NCBI GenBank assembly: GCA_938074445.1
Contig: CALJEK010000006.1
Coordinates: forward strand, 1 to 64,000
Direction of reading: 5' to 3'
DNA length: 64,000 bases
Source: Candidatus Kryptoniota bacterium
Lineage (GTDB): Bacteria > Bacteroidota > Ignavibacteria > Kryptoniales > Kryptoniaceae
Both the position numbers and the translations under genes were made by a program. The notes beneath the pieces were generated by a model. That model was not told the origin of the DNA and did no database searches. It worked only from the letters and a program-made list of their open reading frames with translations. Shown piece by piece: positions 30,711 through 39,137 of this stretch (its first letter is position 1; each line of letters opens with the position of its first letter).

Positions 30711-32906
30711 ATGCGAAAGATAAAGATAGGAATCGACGTTGGCGGGACGTTTACCCATGCTGTTGCTATTGATGTGGATTCGCTCGAAATCGTCGCAAAA
30801 AGCTGTGTTCCCACAACTCATTTTGCAAAAGAGGGAGTTGCGCTTGGGGTTGTTCAAGCAATGAATAAAATTTTAAAAGATGGTAATATAGACCCGGATA
30901 ATGTTATTTTGATTGCGCATAGCACAACACAGGCGACAAATGCACTCCTTGAGGGTGATGTTGCTAAAGTTGGAATCATTGGAATGGGAACAGGAATAGA
31001 TGTCATAAGAGCGAAGGGCGAAACAAATGTTGGAAGGATTCCACTTGGAAATGGGAAATTCATAGAGACATTTCACACTTTTATCGATTCTAAAATTTTT
31101 GATACAGAAAAATTTGAGGATGAGGTAAAAAAGGCGATAGAGCAATTGGCTTTTAGTGGTGCTGAAGTTTTTGTTGTAAGCGAGGCTTTTGGCGTTGATG
31201 AACCACACAAGGAAGAAAAAGCGGTTGAGATTATAAAAAGTATGGGCAAGATAGCAACTCCAGCATCATTGATCTCTCAACTTTACGGGCTTAGAGTTAG
31301 AACCAGAACCGCAGTTGTAAATGCTTCTATGCTTCCGAAGATGATTGAAACAGCTGAGATAACATCGCACAGCGTTAAAAACGCCGGGATAAAAGCACCA
31401 TTAATGATAATGAGAAGCGATGGCGGAATTATGACGGCTGAAGAAATGGCAAAAAGACCCATAATGACGATATTATCTGGACCAGCTGCTGGCGTTGCCT
31501 CAGCTCTTATGTATGTTAAGATAATTGATGGAATTTTCGTTGAGGTTGGTGGGACGAGCACGGATATTTCTGTGATAAAAAACGGAAAGCCGATAATTCG
31601 AAGCGCTGAGATTGGTGGAAATAAATTATACCTTAAAACGCTTGATGTTAGAACGCTTGGAATTGCTGGAGGGTCAATGATACGAGTTTCTGATAACTTC
31701 AAGGATATAGTTGATGTTGGACCGAGAAGTGCACATATTGCTGGGTTGAAATATGTCTCGTTTTCTGAACCTGAAAATTTTGACGATATCGAATTCGTTT
31801 TGATCCAACCAAAGCAAGGAGACCCCCCAAACTATGTCGCTATAAAGAGAAAAAAATCGGATAAACCAGAATTTGCTATCACAACAACCGATGCAGCTAA
31901 CTTTTTGAATTTGATAAGCCAAAGCGGATATAGCAAAGGAAATTATGAATCTGTCAAAAAAGTTTTTACAAAGCTTTCTCAAGTTATGAAAAAACCCGCC
32001 GATCTAATTGCAAAAGATATACTTGATATCTCAGTCGATAAAGTTAAAGCCGTTATAATGGATTTGATGAAAGAATATAAGCTTGATACTGAACTTATTA
32101 CGATTGTTGGGGGTGGCGGTGGGGCAGAGGTTATAGTTCCATATCTTGCGGGTAAATTGGGTGTTGAATATAAAATTGCTGAGAATTCAGAAGTTATATC
32201 AGCGATTGGTGCAGCTCTCGGAATGATAAGAGAAAGTATTGAAAGGATTGTCCCAAATCCTACAGAAGAAGACATTCTTAAAATAAGAAACGATGTCGTT
32301 GAATCTGCTATTCGGATAGGTGCAAAACCCGAAACAATTCAAGTTTCAATTGAAATCGATAGACAAACGAAAAGAATTATGGCTATCGCCACTGGAACGC
32401 CAGACTTTAAAACGGGTGATATTGTTAAAAAATCGGCAAGTGAGGATGAAATCTTTAAAATAGCTGAGAAATCCTTTAAAAATTTATCGAAGAAATACGC
32501 ATATAAAGATGGTGAGCACATCAGAGTTATCGCTAAGAATAACTTTTACTTAATTTTCGGGGCAGAGCTCGAACGGAAAAGATTTTTCTTTTTAAAAGAT
32601 GAATTGAAACCTGTGAAGGTTTTCGATACAGAGGGGAATTTAAAACTTCAACTTTTGAATGCAGAGGTAGTTGAAACAAATCCAGATAAATTTGAAAAAG
32701 TTCTTTCAGATGTGATTGACAATTTTACTACCTACGGTGATGCTGGCGCAATTGCTCCAGATGTATTTCTAATTTACGGACCAAAGATAATTGATTTAAC
32801 TGGAGTAATGTTCAAAGAACAAATGCTTACAGTGGCAAGAGCTGAATTGAGGAGTTCAAACTTGGTTGATGATAAAGTTATAATAATCGCCGAAGAACGC
32901 AAATAA
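30711..32906 (+). CDS. Hydantoinase/oxoprolinase (HyuA) family protein
   Basis: ATP-dependent enzyme of the hydantoinase A/5-oxoprolinase/acetone carboxylase beta superfamily. The N-terminal actin-like fold starts IGIDVGGTFTHAVAID (phosphate loop, residues 6-21). It has HSTTQATNALLEGDV, an IMRSDGGIMTAEEM segment and EVGGTSTDIS for the second phosphate site. At 731 residues it is a little longer than typical HyuA. The usual HyuB partner is missing from this window, so either it works alone or the partner is elsewhere. The substrate is unknown; lactam- or carboxylation-type chemistry is possible. It stands between a transporter and the NanE/FAD cluster. Confidence 0.85.
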   Translation: MRKIKIGIDVGGTFTHAVAIDVDSLEIVAKSCVPTTHFAKEGVALGVVQAMNKILKDGNIDPDNVILIAHSTTQATNALLEGDVAKVGIIGMGTGIDVIRAKGETNVGRIPLGNGKFIETFHTFIDSKIFDTEKFEDEVKKAIEQLAFSGAEVFVVSEAFGVDEPHKEEKAVEIIKSMGKIATPASLISQLYGLRVRTRTAVVNASMLPKMIETAEITSHSVKNAGIKAPLMIMRSDGGIMTAEEMAKRPIMTILSGPAAGVASALMYVKIIDGIFVEVGGTSTDISVIKNGKPIIRSAEIGGNKLYLKTLDVRTLGIAGGSMIRVSDNFKDIVDVGPRSAHIAGLKYVSFSEPENFDDIEFVLIQPKQGDPPNYVAIKRKKSDKPEFAITTTDAANFLNLISQSGYSKGNYESVKKVFTKLSQVMKKPADLIAKDILDISVDKVKAVIMDLMKEYKLDTELITIVGGGGGAEVIVPYLAGKLGVEYKIAENSEVISAIGAALGMIRESIERIVPNPTEEDILKIRNDVVESAIRIGAKPETIQVSIEIDRQTKRIMAIATGTPDFKTGDIVKKSASEDEIFKIAEKSFKNLSKKYAYKDGEHIRVIAKNNFYLIFGAELERKRFFFLKDELKPVKVFDTEGNLKLQLLNAEVVETNPDKFEKVLSDVIDNFTTYGDAGAIAPDVFLIYGPKIIDLTGVMFKEQMLTVARAELRSSNLVDDKVIIIAEERK

Positions 32907-32918
32907 AAAATTATTAAG

Positions 32919-33788
32919 ATGAAACTGTCTTCAAAGGTCATAAAATCCTGTAAATTTGCTTTCCTATTGATTCTTTTACTTGGAGAAACACTTTTCGCTC
33001 AAGGGAAAATTCAAGTTGTTCTCGATAGTCTTTATTCAAAGGCTACAGGTGGTTATAAAAAATTTTATGTTATCCTACCGAGAAATTATAACGAAACCGA
33101 AGAACGATATCAAGTTCTATATTTACTTCATGGCTACTCAGGTGACCACACTAATTGGCTAAACAAAACATCTTTACTTAAATATGTTGATGGATACCCA
33201 CTTGTAATTGTAACGCCTGAAGCAAACAACAGTTGGTACACAAATTCGCCAATTTTTAAAGATAAAAATTATGAGGACTATATAATCACTGAGCTAATTC
33301 CCTATGTTGAAAGGAGATATCGCATACTTTCAACAAGGCATGGCAGAGCAATAGCAGGTCTTTCAATGGGAGGTTATGGTGCTGTTAAGTTTGGATTAAA
33401 ATATCCAAATTTATTTCGCTATGTTGGCTCTTTCAGCGGTGCTTTTAATTGGAAAGATTTGATTAAAAGAGATAAAAGCCAAATAGGTCAAACCTTGAGG
33501 GAATTTTTTGGTGAGAATGAAACTGAACATTGGGATAAGAACGATGTATTTTCCATTGTTGAAAAGGTTAAATCTTCTAACTTGCCATATTTCTATATCC
33601 TGTGTGGGAAGGACGATTCTATTGAGGGATTGCTTGAATCCAACAGGAGGTTTATTGAGAAGTTGCGTTATAAAGGGATTCTCTACGAGTATCATGAACT
33701 ACCCGGTGGGCATGATTGGTTTCTTTGGGACATTGGAATAAACAACTTTCTTAAACTATTAATGAGATGCGAGGGAAGAGAAGAATAA
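32919..33788 (+). CDS. Secreted esterase D/feruloyl esterase-like alpha/beta hydrolase
   Basis: Alpha/beta hydrolase with an N-terminal signal peptide (hydrophobic 12-27, ending LFAQ). The nucleophile elbow GLSMGG has Ser149. The probable acid is Asp232 (CGKDD), and the base is His265 (PGGHDW). The oxyanion region YLLHGYSGDHTNW is at 68-80. It belongs to the esterase D family, whose members hydrolyse acetyl or feruloyl esters or act on glycans. In this context it might deacylate a sugar taken up by the downstream pathway; that is inference. Its 3' end overlaps the first FAD oxidoreductase by 22 bases. Confidence 0.87.
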   Translation: MKLSSKVIKSCKFAFLLILLLGETLFAQGKIQVVLDSLYSKATGGYKKFYVILPRNYNETEERYQVLYLLHGYSGDHTNWLNKTSLLKYVDGYPLVIVTPEANNSWYTNSPIFKDKNYEDYIITELIPYVERRYRILSTRHGRAIAGLSMGGYGAVKFGLKYPNLFRYVGSFSGAFNWKDLIKRDKSQIGQTLREFFGENETEHWDKNDVFSIVEKVKSSNLPYFYILCGKDDSIEGLLESNRRFIEKLRYKGILYEYHELPGGHDWFLWDIGINNFLKLLMRCEGREE

Positions 33789-35083
33789 AAATACCTAAAA
33801 AAGTTAAAGTAGTCGAAGCAGATATTGTTGTAGTTGGTGGTGGTTTAAGCGGAGTTACAACTGCAATTTCTTGTGCGAGCGAGGGTTTGAAAACTCTCTT
33901 GATAGAAAAATATGGATTTCCTGGTGGACTTATTTCAACTGCACTTGGGTATCCTTTAAGGGTATTCAATTTTCAAAGGAGCTTCGACGAGCTATTTACC
34001 GATGAAGGAACCGAAAAGATTAAGTATCCAATTTTTTCAACCTTGATAAAATATTTAGTGAAAAACAAAGCGATACCTCAATCTCTTTATCCTGACCCTT
34101 TGAAAATATCCGGAGCGATAATACCTTTCGATTTTGAAAGGTTTAAAAACACAATGCTTGAACTTCTTCTTGATTTCAAAGTTGATTTGCTTTTTCATGC
34201 TTCATTTATAAGAGCGAAATTGAAAAAGGATTTAGTGTCATCAATTCTTGTGCTTGGTAAAGAGGGGTTGATTGAAGTGAAGGGGAAATACTTCGTCGAC
34301 GCAACGGGGAATTGTGTTGTTTTCAAATCTATAGATGAAAGTTTAACCAACAGGGTTGAGTCTTTAGCAAGGTATAACTTTGTTATAGCTGGATGCGATT
34401 TTAATAAAAGTGATGATAGAATCATTTGTAAATCTGTTGAGGTAGAAGAGTCAACAAAGAGTGTATATCACGCATATATTGCTGAAAAAGGCAGTTTAAA
34501 AGTTGCAATTTATGAATTGCCAATAAAAAATCATTGTCTTGTGTTTGGCTTATCTGATGATGGGTTTAATCTTGATGAGCTTAGCTCGATTAGTCAAGCA
34601 GAAGAAAAATTGCAGTTAAAGGTTTACTCTTTTCTCGAGTATTTAAGGCAGTTTAAACCTTTCGAAAGAGCTAATATTTCAATGCTCCCAGCTCAAATTT
34701 ATTTCACAGAAGGTTGCAGAATAAACGGATTATATACCCTAACTGCGGAGGATGTTTTTAATAATAGAAGTTTTGACGATGAGGTTGCTGTGCTTAAAAT
34801 AGCAGCGCCGGCTGAGAAACTGTTTCCTTGTGTTCTCGCTCCGGATAAAAAATTTGACAATTCAATAATTCGCATACCTTTTTCATCTTTCTTAACAAGA
34901 ATTAAAAATTTAGTTGCGGTTGGTAGGAATGCAAGCATAAGCGAGGACCTAAAATTTGTGCTATATTCCTTCCCATTTGTTGTGAAAACATCTGAAAGCA
35001 TAGGGAAGCTTGTGGCTTTTGCGTATAAAAACAATTTGAAATTAAATCAAATTGTTAGAACAAAAGCTAAGTTGAGTAGATGA
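33767..35083 (+). CDS. FAD-dependent oxidoreductase 1
   Basis: Flavoprotein of 438 residues of the FAD_oxidored (pfam12831-like) type. The dinucleotide site ADIVVVGGGLSGVTTAI is at 18-34 (GGGLSG 24-29), followed by LLIEKYGFPGG. A second strand motif GKYFVDATGNC and a C-terminal FAD contact (NLVAVGRNASIS) are also seen. The substrate-binding middle is unrelated to well-known enzymes by eye, so the reaction is unknown. It is a distant paralog of the gene at 35769, and both flank nanE with 4-base overlaps. No signal peptide is present, so it is cytoplasmic. Confidence 0.82.
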   Translation: MRGKRRIKIPKKVKVVEADIVVVGGGLSGVTTAISCASEGLKTLLIEKYGFPGGLISTALGYPLRVFNFQRSFDELFTDEGTEKIKYPIFSTLIKYLVKNKAIPQSLYPDPLKISGAIIPFDFERFKNTMLELLLDFKVDLLFHASFIRAKLKKDLVSSILVLGKEGLIEVKGKYFVDATGNCVVFKSIDESLTNRVESLARYNFVIAGCDFNKSDDRIICKSVEVEESTKSVYHAYIAEKGSLKVAIYELPIKNHCLVFGLSDDGFNLDELSSISQAEEKLQLKVYSFLEYLRQFKPFERANISMLPAQIYFTEGCRINGLYTLTAEDVFNNRSFDDEVAVLKIAAPAEKLFPCVLAPDKKFDNSIIRIPFSSFLTRIKNLVAVGRNASISEDLKFVLYSFPFVVKTSESIGKLVAFAYKNNLKLNQIVRTKAKLSR

Positions 35084-35772
35084 AGGCTGAAATTTTGGAT
35101 AAGTTGAAAAATGGAATTATCGTTTCTTGTCAACCTGATGAGTTTGGACTTTTCTCAAAGGTTGAGTTTATAGTTGAATTCGCAATCGCAGCTGAACTTG
35201 GTGGCGCTGTTGGAGTTAGAGCAGAGGGTTTGGAAAGTATTAGGGCTATAAAAAACAGGCTTAAAATTCCAGTAATTGGGTTGTTAAAAAGTAAATATCC
35301 AAATGGCGATGTGCTCATAACACCTGATATGGAATCAGTTCAAAAAATAATTGAATCTGGAGCTGATATAGTTGCAATTGATGTGACCTCAAGGGATGAG
35401 CGATTTAAAATTTTTAAAGAGATCAGAGAAAGATATAAAGATGTGATTTTGATGGCTGATGTTTCAACATATGAAGAAGGTATTATGTCTGCTAAAATTG
35501 GGGCTGACGTTGTTGCTACGACATTGGCTGGTTATACCCCTTACACAAGGCATTTATTTAAACAATATGAGCCTGATTTTGAAATTGTTCATAATCTTGC
35601 GAAAGCGCTTGATATTCCAGTTATCGCTGAAGGTCGCATATGGACAGTTGAACAGGCGAAAAAAATGTTTGAGATGGGAGCTTATGCCGTTGTTATTGGT
35701 TCCGCCATCACAAGACCGAGATTAATCGTTCAAAGATTCGTTGAGGGAACCAAAAGAAACGAAGTAAGATGA
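35080..35772 (+). CDS. nanE: Putative N-acetylmannosamine-6-phosphate 2-epimerase
   Basis: TIM-barrel epimerase converting ManNAc-6-phosphate to GlcNAc-6-phosphate, normally part of sialic acid or ManNAc use. Family marks: the start LKNGIIVSCQP, PVIGLLKSKYPNGDVLITP with the catalytic-lysine region, VAIDVTSRD, and the C-terminal phosphate-binding VIAEGRIWTVEQA and AVVIGSAITRP. The 230-residue length is right. It overlaps both neighbouring FAD oxidoreductases by 4 bases, so the three are translated together. NanA, NanK and a ManNAc kinase are absent here, so the true substrate may differ. Confidence 0.9.
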   Translation: MKAEILDKLKNGIIVSCQPDEFGLFSKVEFIVEFAIAAELGGAVGVRAEGLESIRAIKNRLKIPVIGLLKSKYPNGDVLITPDMESVQKIIESGADIVAIDVTSRDERFKIFKEIRERYKDVILMADVSTYEEGIMSAKIGADVVATTLAGYTPYTRHLFKQYEPDFEIVHNLAKALDIPVIAEGRIWTVEQAKKMFEMGAYAVVIGSAITRPRLIVQRFVEGTKRNEVR

Positions 35773-37127
35773 AAAAAACTTTGCGAAATATTATTGAATT
35801 TGAGAAAAGCGATGTTATCGTAGCTGGAGCTGGGATAGCGGGAATTTGCTGTGCAATTGCCTCGGCAAGGGAAGGGGCAAAAACTGTGCTAATAGATAGG
35901 TATGGTTTTTTAGGTGGAATGTCAACGGCAGGTATGGTTTCGCCATTTATGAAATATTGGATAGAAGATGAATTTGATGGAAGGATTAAACCTTTGGTTG
36001 GTGGCGTGTTTGAGGAAATCGTAAAGAGAATGGAGCAAATAGGTGGAGTTATAGATAATGGCTTTAGTGCTTGGGCTTTTAGAAAAGCTGTAAATGAACT
36101 GTTGTATGAATCTGGCGTTAAAACCATAAGACATGCTTTAATTTTTGGTGTTGAACTTGAAATGGTTTCTCGGAAGATAAAAATTGTTTCGTTGATTTTG
36201 AACTATGGCTCCAAATTTTATCGCTTTCCTGGGGAGGTTTTTGTTGATACAACTGGAGACGCTGAAATTGTTTATCTTGCGAATGCTGGTTGGATGAAGG
36301 GTGATGAAAAAACGGGGTTAACTCAAGCGATGACGCTGTTTTTTAGAGTTGGCGGAATTGATGTTAAGAAAGCGGTTGATTTTGTCCGATTAAATCCTGC
36401 GCAGTTTTACCCATGGTCAACTTCTGAATATATCCCTGGTCGTATAGTTTCAATTGCTGGCTATTTTGATCTTGTAAAAGAGGGAAAGGCGAAAGGTTTG
36501 CTTCCAGAGGAGATTGAATACATCTTTTTTACAACTTTGCCGGAGGAAGGAGAAGCATCTTTTAATACGACTAATATACTTGGACTCGATGGGACGAGCT
36601 CGTTTGACTTGACGAAAGCGGAAATAGAGGGACGGTTTCAGATGTGGCAAATTTACAACTTTCTAAAAGAAAAAATCCCGGGATTTGAATTTTCATATTT
36701 AATTGAATCTGGTATCCAGGTTGGGGTGAGAGAAACGCGAAGGGCAATAGGTGAATATATTATTTCTGGTGAAGATATCAGAAAAGCGCGCAAATTTAAC
36801 GATGCTATAGCTCGGGCTTGTTATGGAATTGATATTCACGGTCAAAGAGGCGAAAAATCAAGATTAGAACATTTGAAAGAAGGGCAGTATTACGAAATAC
36901 CGTTGAGGGCGTTAATTGTAAAGAAAGCGTATAATTTGCTTGTTGCAGGTAGAAATATTTCTTCAACAAGGGAAGGTCATTCAGCTCTGCGAATTCAGGC
37001 GACATCTGCAGCTACAGGAGAAGCAGCTGGGGTTGTAGCAAGCTTGGCTGTAAAGTTTAACGGGGATGTGCGAAAAGTTCCTTATGAGGTTATTAAAGAG
37101 AAGTTAAAAGCACGTGGAAATATTTAA
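35769..37127 (+). CDS. FAD-dependent oxidoreductase 2
   Basis: Flavoprotein of 452 residues in the same broad family as the gene at 33767. It has SDVIVAGAGIAGICCAIASA (GAGIAG 20-25), LIDRYGFLGGMSTAGMV, the VFVDTTGDAEIVYLANAGW segment and the C-terminal NLLVAGRNISSTREGHSALR. Relatives are often found in sugar-degradation clusters, but the reaction catalysed is not established. Its position directly after nanE, with overlapping start and stop, implies a joint pathway. A DapB/Ord-like dehydrogenase follows after 18 bases. Confidence 0.85.
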   Translation: MKKTLRNIIEFEKSDVIVAGAGIAGICCAIASAREGAKTVLIDRYGFLGGMSTAGMVSPFMKYWIEDEFDGRIKPLVGGVFEEIVKRMEQIGGVIDNGFSAWAFRKAVNELLYESGVKTIRHALIFGVELEMVSRKIKIVSLILNYGSKFYRFPGEVFVDTTGDAEIVYLANAGWMKGDEKTGLTQAMTLFFRVGGIDVKKAVDFVRLNPAQFYPWSTSEYIPGRIVSIAGYFDLVKEGKAKGLLPEEIEYIFFTTLPEEGEASFNTTNILGLDGTSSFDLTKAEIEGRFQMWQIYNFLKEKIPGFEFSYLIESGIQVGVRETRRAIGEYIISGEDIRKARKFNDAIARACYGIDIHGQRGEKSRLEHLKEGQYYEIPLRALIVKKAYNLLVAGRNISSTREGHSALRIQATSAATGEAAGVVASLAVKFNGDVRKVPYEVIKEKLKARGNI

Positions 37128-37145
37128 AACAAAAAAATTAAAGCC

Positions 37146-38153
37146 ATGGCAAAGAAAATTAACGCAGTCCAATTTGGACTCGGTCCCATAGGGCAGCTTT
37201 GCGCAAAGACGATAATTCAAAAACACAGCGACAAGATTAATTTAGTTGGCGCAGTTGATATTGATCCAGCTAAAATTGGGAAGGATATCGGTGAATTAAT
37301 AGGGATTGGGAATACGGGTATCATAGTTGAAAATGACATTAGAAGCATTGTTAAGAAACGAAATGTGAACCTTGTATTTCACACCACGACTTCATTTATG
37401 GAGGATGTAAAGGAACAAATTGTTGATTTGATAAAATTGAAATTAAACGTCGTTTCATCAACAGAAGAATTATTTTTCCCATGGTTTAGGAATCGCGAAA
37501 TAGCTGAGGAAATCGATTCACTTGCGAAAAAGTTTAAAGTTAGAGTTTTAGGAACTGGGGTTAACCCTGGTTTTGTAATGGATGTATTGCCAGCGATTTT
37601 AACACAAGTTTGCACAGAGGTTAAAAAGATTAGAGTTGAAAGGGTTGTAAACGCATCAAAGAGAAGATTACCTCTTCAATTGAAGATCGGCGCTGGGTTA
37701 AAGGTTGGAGATTTTAAAGCCAAAAAGGCAACTGGAAGATTTGGGCACATTGGGCTTGTTGAATCATTGCAGTTTTTGGGTTATATTTTAAACATACAAC
37801 TTGATGAAATAAAAGAGGAGTTGAATCCAATAGTAACAAAGAGAAATTTGAAAACCGAGTATTTGACGATTCAAAAAGGAAGAGTCGCTGGGATACATCA
37901 CACGGCGATAGGATTTAAAAATGGTGAAGATGTTATAACCCTTGATTTAAAAATGTATGTCGGCGCTCATAAAGATTATGATGCGGTTTACATAGATGGT
38001 GAACCACCGATAAAAATGAAAGTTTTAAACGGAATTTATGGCGATATCGCCACCGTCGGAAGCTTGATTAACTGTGGTTACTTAATTTTTAATGCGAAAC
38101 CTGGGCTTATAACTATGGCTGATATTGGGTTACCCCACGGCTTTATAAAGTAA
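37146..38153 (+). CDS. DapB-like dehydrogenase (2,4-diaminopentanoate dehydrogenase-like)
   Basis: NAD(P)-dependent oxidoreductase of 335 residues with a Rossmann fold at the N-terminus (VQFGLGPIGQLCAK, GAVDIDPAKIGKDIGELIG). It resembles dihydrodipicolinate reductase. The GTGVNPGFVMDVLP segment is shared with 2,4-diaminopentanoate dehydrogenase (Ord) of clostridial ornithine fermentation. The other ornithine-pathway genes (ortAB, oraSE) are not here, so the Ord assignment is only a family hint. It lies at the end of the FAD/NanE cluster and may reduce or oxidise an intermediate of that pathway. Confidence 0.75.
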   Translation: MAKKINAVQFGLGPIGQLCAKTIIQKHSDKINLVGAVDIDPAKIGKDIGELIGIGNTGIIVENDIRSIVKKRNVNLVFHTTTSFMEDVKEQIVDLIKLKLNVVSSTEELFFPWFRNREIAEEIDSLAKKFKVRVLGTGVNPGFVMDVLPAILTQVCTEVKKIRVERVVNASKRRLPLQLKIGAGLKVGDFKAKKATGRFGHIGLVESLQFLGYILNIQLDEIKEELNPIVTKRNLKTEYLTIQKGRVAGIHHTAIGFKNGEDVITLDLKMYVGAHKDYDAVYIDGEPPIKMKVLNGIYGDIATVGSLINCGYLIFNAKPGLITMADIGLPHGFIK

Positions 38154-38173
38154 CAACAAAAAAGGTTTTAAAC

Positions 38174-39127
38174 TTGTCTTACAAATTTGTTTTATCAAAA
38201 TGGTTTGCGCTTGGGAATGAATTAAAGACTCACATAGTGTTAAATCCTTATGCTGGGAGATGGAAAGGTGCGAAACTTTATCACAAAATTGTTCAGTATG
38301 TAAAGCATTTGAAATATCTTGATGGCTTTCAAGTGACCACAGCACCTGGTGAAGCAATACAAATTGCTCGGGATACGCAGGCTGAGCTTGTTGTAGCAGC
38401 TGGTGGTGACGGCACGGTTAATGAAATTGTGAATGGAATCTTGCAAAGTGGTTCGGAAAAATTACTTGGTGTCATTCCAATAGGTTCTGGAAATGATTTT
38501 GCTAAAATGTTGAACTTAAAACCATTTAAAATAAAAGTTGCTATTGAATCGATAAAAAGGAGAAAGGTAACAACTTCAGATGTTGGTGTCATTAAATTCG
38601 TTGATGAATCAGGCAAATCTGGTGAGAGATTTTTTATAAATGGAGTTGGTGTTGGTTTTGATGCAGTGGCTGCAAATGAGAGCAAGAAGATAAAGCATTT
38701 GCGCGGTGTTCCACTGTATTTGCTTGCTCTGCTTAGGAGTTTGAAAAATTATGAAACTCCAGAGATGGAAGTATATATCGATGGCAAGAGAATAAAGGAT
38801 AAAATTTTTTTAATTGCAATTGGAAACGGTAAATCAGCTGGCGGTGGTTTTCTGCTCACGCCCGATGCCCAAATTAACGATGCCTTGTTTGATGTGTGTC
38901 TTGTAAGTGATTTATCTATTTTAAGGGTTCTCCAGGTTCTCCCAACAGTGCTCAAGGGTGGGCACACGCACTATCCCGAAGTGACAATGTTTAAGGCGAA
39001 GGAAATTGAAATAAGTTCAAGCTCAAATCTGACGATGCACGCAGACGGCGAGATAATCGGTACATCTTTAAGATGGATAAAAATTTCAATCATTCCATCA
39101 GCTGTTGAAGTAATATCAAACATATGA
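38174..39127 (+). CDS. Diacylglycerol/lipid kinase family protein
   Basis: Lipid kinase of the YegS/DgkB type, phosphorylating diacylglycerol or a related lipid at the membrane. The nucleotide motif GGDGTVNEI is at 77-85. The N-terminal NPYAG (24-28) and the SGNDFAKML loop are also conserved. C-terminal half: HADGEIIG. The start is TTG at 38174, with AAAGG about 10 bases upstream; no ATG or GTG is in frame near the conserved THIVLNPYAG. The exact lipid substrate cannot be told. Confidence 0.88.
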   Translation: MSYKFVLSKWFALGNELKTHIVLNPYAGRWKGAKLYHKIVQYVKHLKYLDGFQVTTAPGEAIQIARDTQAELVVAAGGDGTVNEIVNGILQSGSEKLLGVIPIGSGNDFAKMLNLKPFKIKVAIESIKRRKVTTSDVGVIKFVDESGKSGERFFINGVGVGFDAVAANESKKIKHLRGVPLYLLALLRSLKNYETPEMEVYIDGKRIKDKIFLIAIGNGKSAGGGFLLTPDAQINDALFDVCLVSDLSILRVLQVLPTVLKGGHTHYPEVTMFKAKEIEISSSSNLTMHADGEIIGTSLRWIKISIIPSAVEVISNI

Positions 39128-39137
39128 AGAAACAAAG

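Noticed and set aside
31283-31702. 139-codon minus-strand frame opposite the HyuA-like gene
   Set aside because: Shadow frame with Ile/Ser/Pro-biased composition; the opposite strand encodes conserved HyuA motifs.
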